A DNA stretch of 64,000 bases from CALCCV01 sp964388665 (lineage in GTDB: Bacteria; Bdellovibrionota; Bdellovibrionia; Bdellovibrionales; Bdellovibrionaceae), in NCBI GenBank assembly GCA_964388665.1, contig CAYMBJ010000002.1:65767-129766 (forward strand). The letters are read 5' to 3'. Below, piece by piece: positions 26,578-35,109 of this stretch (positions are counted from its first letter, which is position 1; every line of letters starts with the position of its first letter). Both the position numbers and the translations under genes were made by a program. Under the pieces are notes generated by a model, which was not told the origin of the DNA, made no database searches, and saw nothing but the letters and a program-made list of their open reading frames with translations.

Positions 26578-26772
26578 ATGGCAGAAGTTTTAGTGGTAAC
26601 TAGTAAGGTTAAAAAATTAATTAAAGAAAAAGGCGGAATGAACACATCGTCTGAGACTGTGGACGTACTCAGTAAGGCGATCGAGCAGCTCTGTCAAAAA
26701 GGCATCGATAGCGCAAAGGCCGACGGTCGCAAAACCGTGATGGCTAGAGATATCGTTATTGATCACCTTTAG
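26578..26772 (+). CDS. Bacterial histone (Bd0055-type minimal histone fold)
   Basis: DNA-binding protein of 64 aa made of a single histone fold: helix 1 (LVVTSKVKKLIKEKG), a short strand, long helix 2 (SETVDVLSKAIEQLCQKGIDSAKADG) and helix 3 (RKTVMARDIVIDHL). The RKTVMARDI segment matches the R-T-V/K-x-x-D-I motif of archaeal and eukaryotic histones. Bdellovibrio bacteriovorus Bd0055 is the known bacterial relative, abundant on its nucleoid. A strong GGGAGG site lies 6 nt before ATG. It has a stable hairpin in its leader and overlaps the 3' end of ligA by 17 bp on the opposite strand. Confidence 0.92.
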   Translation: MAEVLVVTSKVKKLIKEKGGMNTSSETVDVLSKAIEQLCQKGIDSAKADGRKTVMARDIVIDHL

Positions 26773-28783
26773 TCGGCAACATTTCTTGAAAACTGTTCCA
26801 ATCTAATATGGCGATTCCGAGATCTTGAGCTTTTTTGAGCTTGGATCCGGGATCTTCGCCAACAATCAAAAAATCTAATTTTGAACTGACTCCAGAAACG
26901 GCCTTTCCGCCGTGTGCTTCAATCAGCGCTTGGGCTTCAGATCTCGGTACCGGCAGAGTTCCTGTTACTAAAAAGCTTTTGCCTAAAAGTTTTTGCGAAA
27001 GTGATTTGGCGCCGTCCTTTGAAAAATGCACACCACACTTTATTAGCTGATGGATTTCGGCAACAAACTTTTTATCGTGTAGCTTCTCTAAAATACTCTG
27101 TGCCACCCGATGCCCAATTTCCTCAACTCTGAGTAGATCTTCTTCGGTTGCGGCCAAAAAAGCCTCTAGCGATCCAAAGTTGCGAGCGAGGTGACGAGCC
27201 GTCTGTTCGCCGACATAGCGAAGGCCCAAAGCAAAAATAAATTTGGCCAAAGTTGTCGAGCGGCTTCGATCAATGGATTGCAAAATATTCTCCGCGGATT
27301 TGTCTCCCATACGATCCAGTTGCATGAGGCTGTCTTTCGAGAGTTGATACAAATCAGAAAATCTTTTCACCAATCCGGATTTTACCAGCGCCTCAACCAG
27401 TTTTTCGCCGATTTTATCCATATTCATGGCTTTTCTCGAAACAAAGAGCTTTAGGCTCTCGATAAATATTGCTGGGCAGAGCGGATTTACGCAACGAATG
27501 GCCACTTCCGAATCAAGCTTTACCACCTTTTCACCGCACTCAGGGCAGTGACTCGGAAAGGAAAAGGGCACTGATTTTGCTTTGCGCTTTTTCAATACGA
27601 CTTCGATCACTTCTGGAATCACATCACCAGCTCGGTGAATCAAAACATGGTCGCCAATGCGAATGTCTTTGCGGGCGATCTCTTCGGAATTGTGAAGTGT
27701 CGCATTGGTGATTTTCACTCCTCCGACCTTTACCGGCTTGAGCGCCGCTACTGGGGTCAGGACGCCGGTCCGGCCAACTTGAATGTGGATGTCGACAACC
27801 TCAGTCTCTGCTTGTTCTGGTTTAAATTTAGCGGCGGTGACCCAGCGAGGAGATCTTGCCACCAATCCCAATTCATTTTGCAGTTTGATGTCATTGACTT
27901 TGACAACGAGGCCGTCAATTTCGAAAGGCAATTCGGACTTGGCCTGCGAGAGTTTGACGTAAAAGTCCTGCACCTTTTCAATTGAGTTGAAAACACGTGA
28001 ATGCTCAATGGCCGTGGGTAAGCCCAAAGATTCAAAACGCTCAATCATTTCAGATTGCGATGAAAAATCAAGATCAGGATGCTGACCAATTCCGTGAGCC
28101 ATAAATCGCAAGGGTCGGCGAGCACTGATGCGCGAATCCAGTTGTCGAATTGCTCCCGCGGCGGCATTGCGTGGGTTAGCGAAAACCGATTCACCGTTTT
28201 GCTCCTGCTCTTGGTTGAGCCTTGCGAAGTCTTCCTTATACATGATAACTTCGCCCCTTATTTCGATGAGCTCAGGGACCTTTTTGCAAGTCAGCGTGAG
28301 CGGAATGGATCGGATGGTTTTTACATTGTGAGTGACATCTTCGCCGATGGCACCGTCACCTCGAGTCAACCCTCTCACCAAGCGTCCCTTTTGGTAGACA
28401 AGCTCAATGGCGAGCCCGTCAAGTTTGGGTTCACAATAATAGGTTAAATTATCTGCATCACCCAACCACTTGTGAATGCGCTGATCAAAATCACGCAAAT
28501 CTTCCAGATCATAGGAGTTAGCAATAGAGAGCATTGGTAAACTGTGGGCCACCTTTTGAAAGGCCTCTAGAGGCAATCCACCAACTCTTTGCGTTGGTGA
28601 GTCAGCAAGGTCAAGATCAGGATGTTCGGCCTCGAGCCGCTGCAATTCTAAAAATAATTTATCAAACTCATAATCAGAAATTTCAGGAGCATCGCTATCA
28701 TGATAGAGTCGATTGTGATGATCGACAATTTTTTTTAGTTCTTCGTGACGTTTACGATACTGCTTCATTGCAGAAGTCCCCAT
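26756..28783 (-). CDS. ligA: NAD-dependent DNA ligase
   Basis: Seals nicks in replication and repair using NAD. It has 675 aa. Domains in order: Ia, the adenylation domain with active-site Lys120 in CEPKLDG, OB fold, four-Cys zinc finger (CPECGEKV...CVNPLCP), helix-hairpin-helix repeats, and a C-terminal BRCT domain (LLGKSFLVTGTLPVPRSEAQ). The start may be 28783 or the ATG at 28768; the latter has GGGG 9 nt upstream. It converges on the histone gene and diverges from gatCAB. Confidence 0.97.
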   Translation of the reverse strand: MGTSAMKQYRKRHEELKKIVDHHNRLYHDSDAPEISDYEFDKLFLELQRLEAEHPDLDLADSPTQRVGGLPLEAFQKVAHSLPMLSIANSYDLEDLRDFDQRIHKWLGDADNLTYYCEPKLDGLAIELVYQKGRLVRGLTRGDGAIGEDVTHNVKTIRSIPLTLTCKKVPELIEIRGEVIMYKEDFARLNQEQEQNGESVFANPRNAAAGAIRQLDSRISARRPLRFMAHGIGQHPDLDFSSQSEMIERFESLGLPTAIEHSRVFNSIEKVQDFYVKLSQAKSELPFEIDGLVVKVNDIKLQNELGLVARSPRWVTAAKFKPEQAETEVVDIHIQVGRTGVLTPVAALKPVKVGGVKITNATLHNSEEIARKDIRIGDHVLIHRAGDVIPEVIEVVLKKRKAKSVPFSFPSHCPECGEKVVKLDSEVAIRCVNPLCPAIFIESLKLFVSRKAMNMDKIGEKLVEALVKSGLVKRFSDLYQLSKDSLMQLDRMGDKSAENILQSIDRSRSTTLAKFIFALGLRYVGEQTARHLARNFGSLEAFLAATEEDLLRVEEIGHRVAQSILEKLHDKKFVAEIHQLIKCGVHFSKDGAKSLSQKLLGKSFLVTGTLPVPRSEAQALIEAHGGKAVSGVSSKLDFLIVGEDPGSKLKKAQDLGIAILDWNSFQEMLPTKGDQ

Positions 28784-28832
28784 TATTTGTTAATTCCATA
28801 TTAATCAAGATTTCGGCACGGAGGATCATCAA

Positions 28833-29114
28833 ATGATAGACAAAGATCAAGTTCATAAAATCGCAAAACTATCGCGCCTCACCGTGACTGAAAATCAAGT
28901 AGAAATCTATTCAAAACAACTATCAAATGCAATGAAGCATTTCGAAGAAATTTCAGCTATTGACACGACAGGAGTTGAACCCATGATCACGCCCACTAAT
29001 GTGGAGTATTGGACTCGTGTTGATGAAGCAAAAAATCCCTTCACGACAGAGGAGCTCATGCAAAATGCTCCGGATCGCGTGGGTTCGTTATTTAAAGTTC
29101 CACCTGTTGTTTAA
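28833..29114 (+). CDS. gatC: Asp/Glu-tRNA amidotransferase subunit C
   Basis: Small bridging subunit of the GatCAB complex, which converts Glu-tRNA(Gln) and/or Asp-tRNA(Asn) to the amidated forms. It has 93 aa, typical length, with VHKIAKLSRLTVTENQ at the N-terminus and the C-terminal MQNAPDRVGSLFKVPPVV seen in most GatC proteins. GGAGG precedes the ATG. It is the first gene of gatCAB. Confidence 0.95.
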   Translation: MIDKDQVHKIAKLSRLTVTENQVEIYSKQLSNAMKHFEEISAIDTTGVEPMITPTNVEYWTRVDEAKNPFTTEELMQNAPDRVGSLFKVPPVV

Positions 29115-29134
29115 ATGTATTTTTGGAGTCCATA

Positions 29135-30607
29135 GTGAATTTACTCAAGTTGTCCACAAGTGAACTAGCTCATGCCATTCGCGAGAAACAGATTTCCGCA
29201 GAAAAAGTGGTCGGTTTTTATTTGGATCGTATCCAGAGAATGGATAAAAACATCAACTCCTACATCACCGTCAATCCTTTGGCGCTTGAACAGGCTGCTG
29301 AACTCGACAAGCGCATCGTCGCAGGGCGAGCAGAAGGAAAATTATTGGGTATTCCACTTGGGATCAAAGACATGCTCTGCACTCGCGGTCTGCGAACCAC
29401 CGCTGGATCGAAGATGTTGGATAATTTTATCCCCCCCTATGATAGTACGGTGGTCGCAAGGCTTAAAAATGCTGGTGCCATTCTTCTCGGTAAACTGAAT
29501 CAAGATGAATTTGCCATGGGTTCTTCAAATGAAACCTCTTATTATGGAACTGTTAAGAATCCATGGAATCCTCAGTTTGTGGCTGGCGGCTCCAGCGGTG
29601 GTTCCGCAGCCGCTCAAGCGATGGCATTGGCCAGCGCCACGATCGGCACAGATACCGGTGGCTCAATTCGTCAGCCAGCGAGCTTTTGTGGGGTGGTCGG
29701 ATTTAAGCCAACCTATGGACGAGTCAGTCGCTATGGCATTGTTGCATATGGGTCGTCGCTTGACCAGGCGGGACCTATGACCAACTCAGTTTTAGATGCA
29801 GCACTTATCGGTGAAGTGATTTCAGGATCAGATGAGTTTGATCAAACGACCTCGCAAAAAGAAGTCCCAGCATGGAGTCTGCAAATAAACACTGACGTCA
29901 AAGGATTGCGAGTTGGAATTTTGCAAGAGTTTTTGACCGATGGTTTGGACGCTGATGTGCGCAGAGTGTTTGAGGATGGCATTGCGGCTCTTAAAGCGCG
30001 AGGTGCCATCGTCATTGATGTCTCCGTGCCGCACACTCGGTTTGCCGTTCCGGTCTATTATTTGATAGCGTCCAGCGAGGCAAGTTCGAATTTGGCTCGG
30101 TACGATGGAGTTAAGTATGGTCACCGGGCCGATTTTAAAAATATTGCAGAACTCGATCTTGAAAGTTTCTATTCGCGCACACGAGGTGAAGGCTTCGGGG
30201 ATGAGGTCAAACGACGAATCATGTTGGGGACCTACTGCTTGTCAGCCGGCTATTTTGATCAATATTACATTAAGGCCTGTCAGGTTCGCCGTTTGATTGC
30301 AGATCAGTACAACAAAGCCTTTCAATCTTGTGACGTCATTTTGAGTCCAGTGGCGACCACCGCAGCCTTCAAGCTAGGCGAGCGTGTTTCTGATCCGCTC
30401 CAGATGTACTTGAATGACATCTTTACAACCTCAACAAACTTGGCGGGTTTGCCCGGAATGAGTGTTCCCTTTGGAAAATCATCAGCAGGTCTCCCTATTG
30501 GCATTCAGATAACGGCACGGGCTTTTGATGAACAGAGTTTATTTAACTGCGCTGCTGCGCTGGAATTGGATTCACAAGTTAAAGGACTGACGGCTTATGA
30601 CAATTAG
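29135..30607 (+). CDS. gatA: Asp/Glu-tRNA amidotransferase subunit A
   Basis: Amidase subunit that releases ammonia from glutamine for transamidation. It has 490 aa with the Lys78/Ser153/Ser177 amidase triad (GIKDML; GGSSGGSAAA; TGGSIRQPA). The start is GTG at 29135, since TTTTGGAG is an ideal ribosome site in front of it; the TTG at 29123 overlaps that site. It ends 11 bp inside gatB. Confidence 0.96.
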   Translation: MNLLKLSTSELAHAIREKQISAEKVVGFYLDRIQRMDKNINSYITVNPLALEQAAELDKRIVAGRAEGKLLGIPLGIKDMLCTRGLRTTAGSKMLDNFIPPYDSTVVARLKNAGAILLGKLNQDEFAMGSSNETSYYGTVKNPWNPQFVAGGSSGGSAAAQAMALASATIGTDTGGSIRQPASFCGVVGFKPTYGRVSRYGIVAYGSSLDQAGPMTNSVLDAALIGEVISGSDEFDQTTSQKEVPAWSLQINTDVKGLRVGILQEFLTDGLDADVRRVFEDGIAALKARGAIVIDVSVPHTRFAVPVYYLIASSEASSNLARYDGVKYGHRADFKNIAELDLESFYSRTRGEGFGDEVKRRIMLGTYCLSAGYFDQYYIKACQVRRLIADQYNKAFQSCDVILSPVATTAAFKLGERVSDPLQMYLNDIFTTSTNLAGLPGMSVPFGKSSAGLPIGIQITARAFDEQSLFNCAAALELDSQVKGLTAYDN

Positions 30608-32033
30608 AGGCTATGAAGCGGTGATCGGTATTGAAGTCCATGTGCAGCTGAAAACAAAATCAAAAATATTTTCAAGTGATGCCAATGGGTTTAGCGCCCA
30701 AGACAATGAAAATATTCATCCGATCACTTTGGGCATGCCTGGAACCCTTCCGGTCACCAACCAATTGGCGGTTGAGTATGCTGTTAAAACGGGTCTGGCT
30801 TTGGGCTGTAACATTCGCAGAAAATCCGTTTTTGCGCGAAAGAACTATTTCTATCCAGATTTACCCAAGGGCTACCAAATCTCCCAATATGATCAGCCCA
30901 TCTGTGAACAGGGTAAAATTACGATTGATGTCGATGGCAAAGAAATTGAGGTTTCCATCACGCGCGCGCATCTTGAAGAGGACGCCGGAAAATCTACCCA
31001 TGTTGGCGAGTACACACTACTTAACTACAATCGGGCTGGCGTCCCGCTGTTGGAGATCGTGTCTGGACCTGATATGAAGTCCGCGGCAGAAGCGGCAGAG
31101 TATGGACGCTCTATTCGGCAAATTGTCCGTTACCTCGACGTTTGTGACGGAAATTTAGAAGAGGGATCTCTACGATGTGACTGCAATGTGAGCGTGCGTC
31201 CAGTCGGCAGCCAGAAATTGGGAACGAAGGTCGAGATTAAAAACATCAATTCATTTCGATTTATCGAAAAGGCCATCGATTTTGAAATTGAGCGACAGGT
31301 CGATATGGTGGAGCGAGGTGAGAAGATTCTCCAAGAGACTCGGCTTTACGATCCAGATAAGAATAAGACAATCTCCATGCGATCCAAAGAAGATGCGCAG
31401 GATTATAGGTATTTCCCGGATCCTGATCTCTTACCGATTTTGATCTCAGATGTTGAGATTCAAAAGTGGCAAGCACAGATCCCCGAGTTGCCTCGATCAC
31501 GAGCTCGGCGTCTGGTTGCGGAACAGGGCCTTCCACATTACGATGCCCAGGTACTCACAGCTGAAAAGGAATTGGCCGACTATTTTGAAAATACGGCACA
31601 GCTTTGCCGAAATTACAAAGCAGCCTCCAATTGGATCATGACCGAACTGGTTGGCGCTTTGAACCAGTCTGGAAAGACGATTGGCCAAAGTCCAGTGGCA
31701 GCGGCCTCATTGGCCAAACTTATATCATTAATAGATCAAAATCAAATTTCAGGAAAGATCGCCAAAAGTGTATTTCAAGAAATGTTTAGCTCGGGGCAAG
31801 ATCCTGGATCCATAATCAGTAAAAAAGGATTAGCGCAGATTTCGGATCCACAATTGATTGAAAAATTAATAGATGAGGTCATGGCCGCTAATCCCAGTCA
31901 AGTTCAGGACTTTCGCGCAGGAAAGGCAAAACTCATGGGATTTTTTGTAGGCGCGGTGATGCGACTTTCAAAGGGACAGGCGAATCCAGACTTGGTCAAT
32001 TCCATACTTCACAATAAACTCACAGGAAAATAA
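30597..32033 (+). CDS. gatB: Asp/Glu-tRNA amidotransferase subunit B
   Basis: Kinase and tRNA-binding subunit of GatCAB. It has 478 aa: the catalytic cradle (YEAVIGIEVHVQLKTKSKIF; FYPDLPKGYQISQYDQPI; RAHLEEDAGKS) and the C-terminal helical and YqeY-like tRNA-binding domains (PSQVQDFRAGKAKLMGFFVG). It starts inside gatA and its stop shares a base with the next ATG, so the operon continues into the DUF192 gene. Confidence 0.97.
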   Translation: MTIRGYEAVIGIEVHVQLKTKSKIFSSDANGFSAQDNENIHPITLGMPGTLPVTNQLAVEYAVKTGLALGCNIRRKSVFARKNYFYPDLPKGYQISQYDQPICEQGKITIDVDGKEIEVSITRAHLEEDAGKSTHVGEYTLLNYNRAGVPLLEIVSGPDMKSAAEAAEYGRSIRQIVRYLDVCDGNLEEGSLRCDCNVSVRPVGSQKLGTKVEIKNINSFRFIEKAIDFEIERQVDMVERGEKILQETRLYDPDKNKTISMRSKEDAQDYRYFPDPDLLPILISDVEIQKWQAQIPELPRSRARRLVAEQGLPHYDAQVLTAEKELADYFENTAQLCRNYKAASNWIMTELVGALNQSGKTIGQSPVAAASLAKLISLIDQNQISGKIAKSVFQEMFSSGQDPGSIISKKGLAQISDPQLIEKLIDEVMAANPSQVQDFRAGKAKLMGFFVGAVMRLSKGQANPDLVNSILHNKLTGK

Positions 32034-32545
32034 TGCTTACACTTTTTCTCTCTCTAATATTAAATTTCTTTCTATATAGTGATGGCCGCGGCCCTTTGTT
32101 GATCGCACACGCAGCAGATAGCATGCAAGCTCCAGAGCCTGAGTTTGTTTTTAAAAAAGATAAAATCAAACTGGGAAAAAAAGTCGTTGAGGTGGAAATC
32201 GCTGACACTGCGGAGCTTACAGCACGTGGGCTGATGTTTCGTGAATCACTCGAAAAAGATAAAGGAATGCTTTTTATTTTTGACAAAGAAGGCCCACTGA
32301 GTTTTTGGATGAAGAATACATTTATTGATTTGGACATTGCCTATTTTGATAAAAATAAGAAGCTAATTGATATTCAATCCATGAAAGCCACGTCCAAAGC
32401 CCAACTGCAGTTCCCTTCCTATCCTAGTCGTGGACCAGCTCAATATGCGCTGGAAATGAATCTAGGATGGTTTGCGCGAAATCACATTAGCAAAGGAGCG
32501 CATTTCGAATTTTTGTCCAGGAGACAGAAGTCTAGAGATAAATAA
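32033..32545 (+). CDS. Exported DUF192 protein
   Basis: Protein of 170 aa with an N-terminal signal segment of about 25 residues and a DUF192 domain (about 48-160): ELTARGLMFRESLEKDKGMLFIF, SFWMKNTFIDLDIAYFD and ALEMNLGWFARNHI. The family is widespread, mostly secreted, and of unknown function. The ATG overlaps the gatB stop by one base, so expression is probably coupled. Confidence 0.88.
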   Translation: MLTLFLSLILNFFLYSDGRGPLLIAHAADSMQAPEPEFVFKKDKIKLGKKVVEVEIADTAELTARGLMFRESLEKDKGMLFIFDKEGPLSFWMKNTFIDLDIAYFDKNKKLIDIQSMKATSKAQLQFPSYPSRGPAQYALEMNLGWFARNHISKGAHFEFLSRRQKSRDK

Positions 32546-32631
32546 TATAGTTAGGGTAAAATTGATTTCTGCCGATAGAGTTGGTGTAATTAAATAAGCA
32601 ACTCCCTTAAACTTATCTAAGGAAGAGGAAT

Positions 32632-34143
32632 ATGAATACCCATTCTGTGAAAAAATTTGTAACGCTTCTTGCACTTCTGCTCTCTGTGAGTGTTTCGTTC
32701 TTACAATTAACTGCCTGCTCCTCAGGAGACACTTCGGAAGAAGGCTACGACGAAGATTATGCTTCAGATGTTGACGGCACCGAAGGTGAAATCGCTGGAG
32801 ATGAAGGTTTCGGTGACGAGAGCTTTGGCGACGAAGCCATGGTTGAGTCTGGCGACGAGTTCGGCTCGGAAATGACTGCTGACTCTTCTGGAGGATCAGA
32901 TTCTTTTGGTGATGATCTTAGTTTAGATGGTGATGAGTTTGCATCTGATGCATCTCCTTCTGAAGTTGGCTCTACTGATGCATCGACCACAGAGACGGAT
33001 CCTTTTGCATCAGATATGGCAGGTATGGATGCTGCGACTACGGATTCAAGTTTACCACCTGATCCATTTGCCGCGTCTAGCGACTCAGCAGTTGGCGTTG
33101 ATACCTTTTCTGCAGACTCAACAGCGAGCACAGAGACTCCTTCTTTCTCCGAGACGCCCTCTTTTTCAGAAACTCCAGCTTTTTCAGACGAAGCACCAAG
33201 CTCAGAAATGATGGCAGGAACCGAGACAACTACAACAGAAACTGCTTCAACAGTTACTGAAATTAACTCGTCATCGCCAGCAAGAAAGTCTTTGCAAAAG
33301 ATAGCTTCGACTCCATGGAAGCAAGAGGGTCAGTGGATCAATGCAGTCTATTTTGCTCGCCCAGGGGATACAATCGAAAGCATTTCTCAGAAAATTTACG
33401 GAGAATCACGTATTCCCTTTTTCCAGGCCGTGAATCCAGCCCTACAGAATCGTGATGTTAAAGAGGGTGAAAAAGTATACTACTCTTCAGTAAAACGAAA
33501 AGGTGATAACAAGACCGTTCAGAGTTATTTTGAAGAGATGGGTGAGGCGCCACAAACGGTAGTTGCTGAAGATGGACAAAATATTCGCGCGCTTTCTAAA
33601 CAGCTTTTAGGTTACGACAATGCTTGGAAAGAAATTTGGTCTATGAATCCGAACGTGGAGTCTAAAAGTGAACTCTTCGGTGGCACCGAGCTAAAGTATT
33701 ACAAGGGCGAAACTTTTGGCGGCACAGAAATGGCTAATAACAGTCCGCCACCGCAGGAAGAGATGATGCCGGCACCTGAAATGCCTTCACCGCCTATGGA
33801 GACAGCTCAAGAGATGATGCCGCCACCTCCGCCGATGGACTATCCACCACCACCGCCGATGGAAGCTGCAATGGAGTTGCCACCGCCACCACCACCACCG
33901 CCAGCGGATTTACCACCGCCGCCTCCACCTATGGATATGGCGCAAAACGATCCTTACAATAATAACAACAACAGTAACGCTGGGGATGACTCACAAGGGA
34001 CTATTGGCGGAATTGGCGAAGACAATATGATGACAGTTGGCGCTGCTGCCATCGCTTTTGCTGGTATTGCGGGTTTGCTGATAGTCCGAAGACGCAAGCG
34101 CCGCGAGCTAGAGTCGACCTTTACGGAAACTCAGGTTGGCTAA
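32632..34143 (+). CDS. LysM lipoprotein with acidic, proline-rich and C-terminal membrane segments
   Basis: Envelope protein of 503 aa with unusual order. Residues 1-29 are a lipoprotein signal (QLTAC, Cys29). About 30-215 is very rich in Asp/Glu/Ser/Thr, with repeated PSFSETP units. About 235-345 has a LysM domain (PGDTIESISQKIYGE...NPALQNRDVKEGEKVYY) and a second LysM-like copy (NIRALSKQLLGYDNAWKEIWSMNP). About 375-440 is a proline-rich tract. Near the end is a hydrophobic helix (AAAIAFAGIAGLLIV) followed by RRRKRR. LysM implies peptidoglycan binding. A lipid anchor plus a C-terminal transmembrane helix could link two membranes (inference). AGGAAGAGGA precedes the start. Confidence 0.8.
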   Translation: MNTHSVKKFVTLLALLLSVSVSFLQLTACSSGDTSEEGYDEDYASDVDGTEGEIAGDEGFGDESFGDEAMVESGDEFGSEMTADSSGGSDSFGDDLSLDGDEFASDASPSEVGSTDASTTETDPFASDMAGMDAATTDSSLPPDPFAASSDSAVGVDTFSADSTASTETPSFSETPSFSETPAFSDEAPSSEMMAGTETTTTETASTVTEINSSSPARKSLQKIASTPWKQEGQWINAVYFARPGDTIESISQKIYGESRIPFFQAVNPALQNRDVKEGEKVYYSSVKRKGDNKTVQSYFEEMGEAPQTVVAEDGQNIRALSKQLLGYDNAWKEIWSMNPNVESKSELFGGTELKYYKGETFGGTEMANNSPPPQEEMMPAPEMPSPPMETAQEMMPPPPPMDYPPPPPMEAAMELPPPPPPPPADLPPPPPPMDMAQNDPYNNNNNSNAGDDSQGTIGGIGEDNMMTVGAAAIAFAGIAGLLIVRRRKRRELESTFTETQVG

Positions 34144-34174
34144 TATAAACTGGGTCCTAAAAAATTCAGATACC

Positions 34175-34220
34175 GACCCATTTTCATGGGTCGCAATTTG
34201 CGGATTGATCGAGTCCGCAA
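34175..34220 (+). terminator. Paired hairpins after the LysM gene
   Basis: GACCCA/TGGGTC (34175-34180 with 34187-34192) followed by TTGCGGA/TCCGCAA (34198-34204 with 34214-34220) and then a pyrimidine-rich TTCCTCTTCT tract. This looks like a terminator of the LysM gene, although the tract is not pure T. Confidence 0.5.
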
Positions 34221-34404
34221 TTCCTCTTCTCTCAATCTAGAAAAGCCGCCATTCTAAACATTAAAGTGACGAAAGACCGAAATAGTCAACATTCTTCAAA
34301 AAGAATATTCTCTTGTTAGAGCTGACCCAAAAAAAAGACCCATTCTCATGAGTCCTTCTTTCAAAAATTTAATGACATGAATGAAATGCTTTATGGGACA
34401 GGAA

Positions 34405-34770
34405 TCATCCCACTTTTTTGAAGATACGATCTATGAGACCGCGGCGCTCATCGCGCGAACTCTCTACAAAATATATCAGATCATCAACAATTTGGACGTC
34501 GCGATTGTTAGCTGGCATAAACTTGACTCCACAGCCAATCTGGTTCTTCCAGATCACGCTTGCTGCCACTTTGCGAGTGCGTCCACTAACAATAAATTGC
34601 AAGTGGATCTTTTCTCCGGCTTCAAAACCGCCGCCAGAAAACTCTAAAAAGGCACCAGAAATGCTGATATTTCTGAGGACACCTTTTTGATCCTCGCGAC
34701 CATAACTCTTTTTAAATGAGACCTCTAAATTCAGTGGTGTACGTGGAGCTGGCACGGTGATCGCCTCCAT
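34405..34770 (-). CDS. PilZ-domain protein
   Basis: Single PilZ-like domain of 121 aa. PilZ domains bind cyclic di-GMP via an RxxxR motif and a later (D/N)xSxxG motif. The latter is present as NISISGAFLEF. The former is only partial near the N-terminus (PRTPLNLEV), so c-di-GMP binding is uncertain. GGAGG precedes the ATG. It is a single gene, divergent from rho. Confidence 0.82.
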   Translation of the reverse strand: MEAITVPAPRTPLNLEVSFKKSYGREDQKGVLRNISISGAFLEFSGGGFEAGEKIHLQFIVSGRTRKVAASVIWKNQIGCGVKFMPANNRDVQIVDDLIYFVESSRDERRGLIDRIFKKVG

Positions 34771-35109
34771 TCATCCTCCTATGTGTTCATTCTAAAATAT
34801 CGGTTTGTTGTGGGTTGGACTTTAGGGTCAGATGAAAGATTTTACACTAAATCTGCAATTTACAGTTTGTCTAAGTGCCGCCACAGTCGCTGAATTGGGC
34901 GATTGACGATCGATTGGACGGCTGTCAAAACTATTTAAGCAGCTGACTTGAGTATAACATCTCGAAATGAAACGCTTTTTTATTTTTGTTGACAAGAATG
35001 GGAGCCTCTTATTAACTAAGGGGGTCAAATGCAAGCAGCCCGCAGCCTTTCATTGACCCACCTTTAAATTCCCATTTTTTTATTATTCCGATAGCAATAA
35101 GGAGATTCT
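34771..35109 (+). promoter_or_regulatory. Long rho leader region with candidate promoter and hairpin
   Basis: A 339-bp region without a convincing gene. TTGACA (34989-34994) with TATTAA (35010-35015) or TTAACT (35012-35017) is a candidate promoter. GGGTCAAATG (35022-35031) pairs with CATTGACCC (35051-35059), one bulge, in the deduced 5' UTR. AAGGAG (35098-35104) is the rho ribosome site. The leader may mediate rho autoregulation, as known for rho in other bacteria. Confidence 0.45.
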
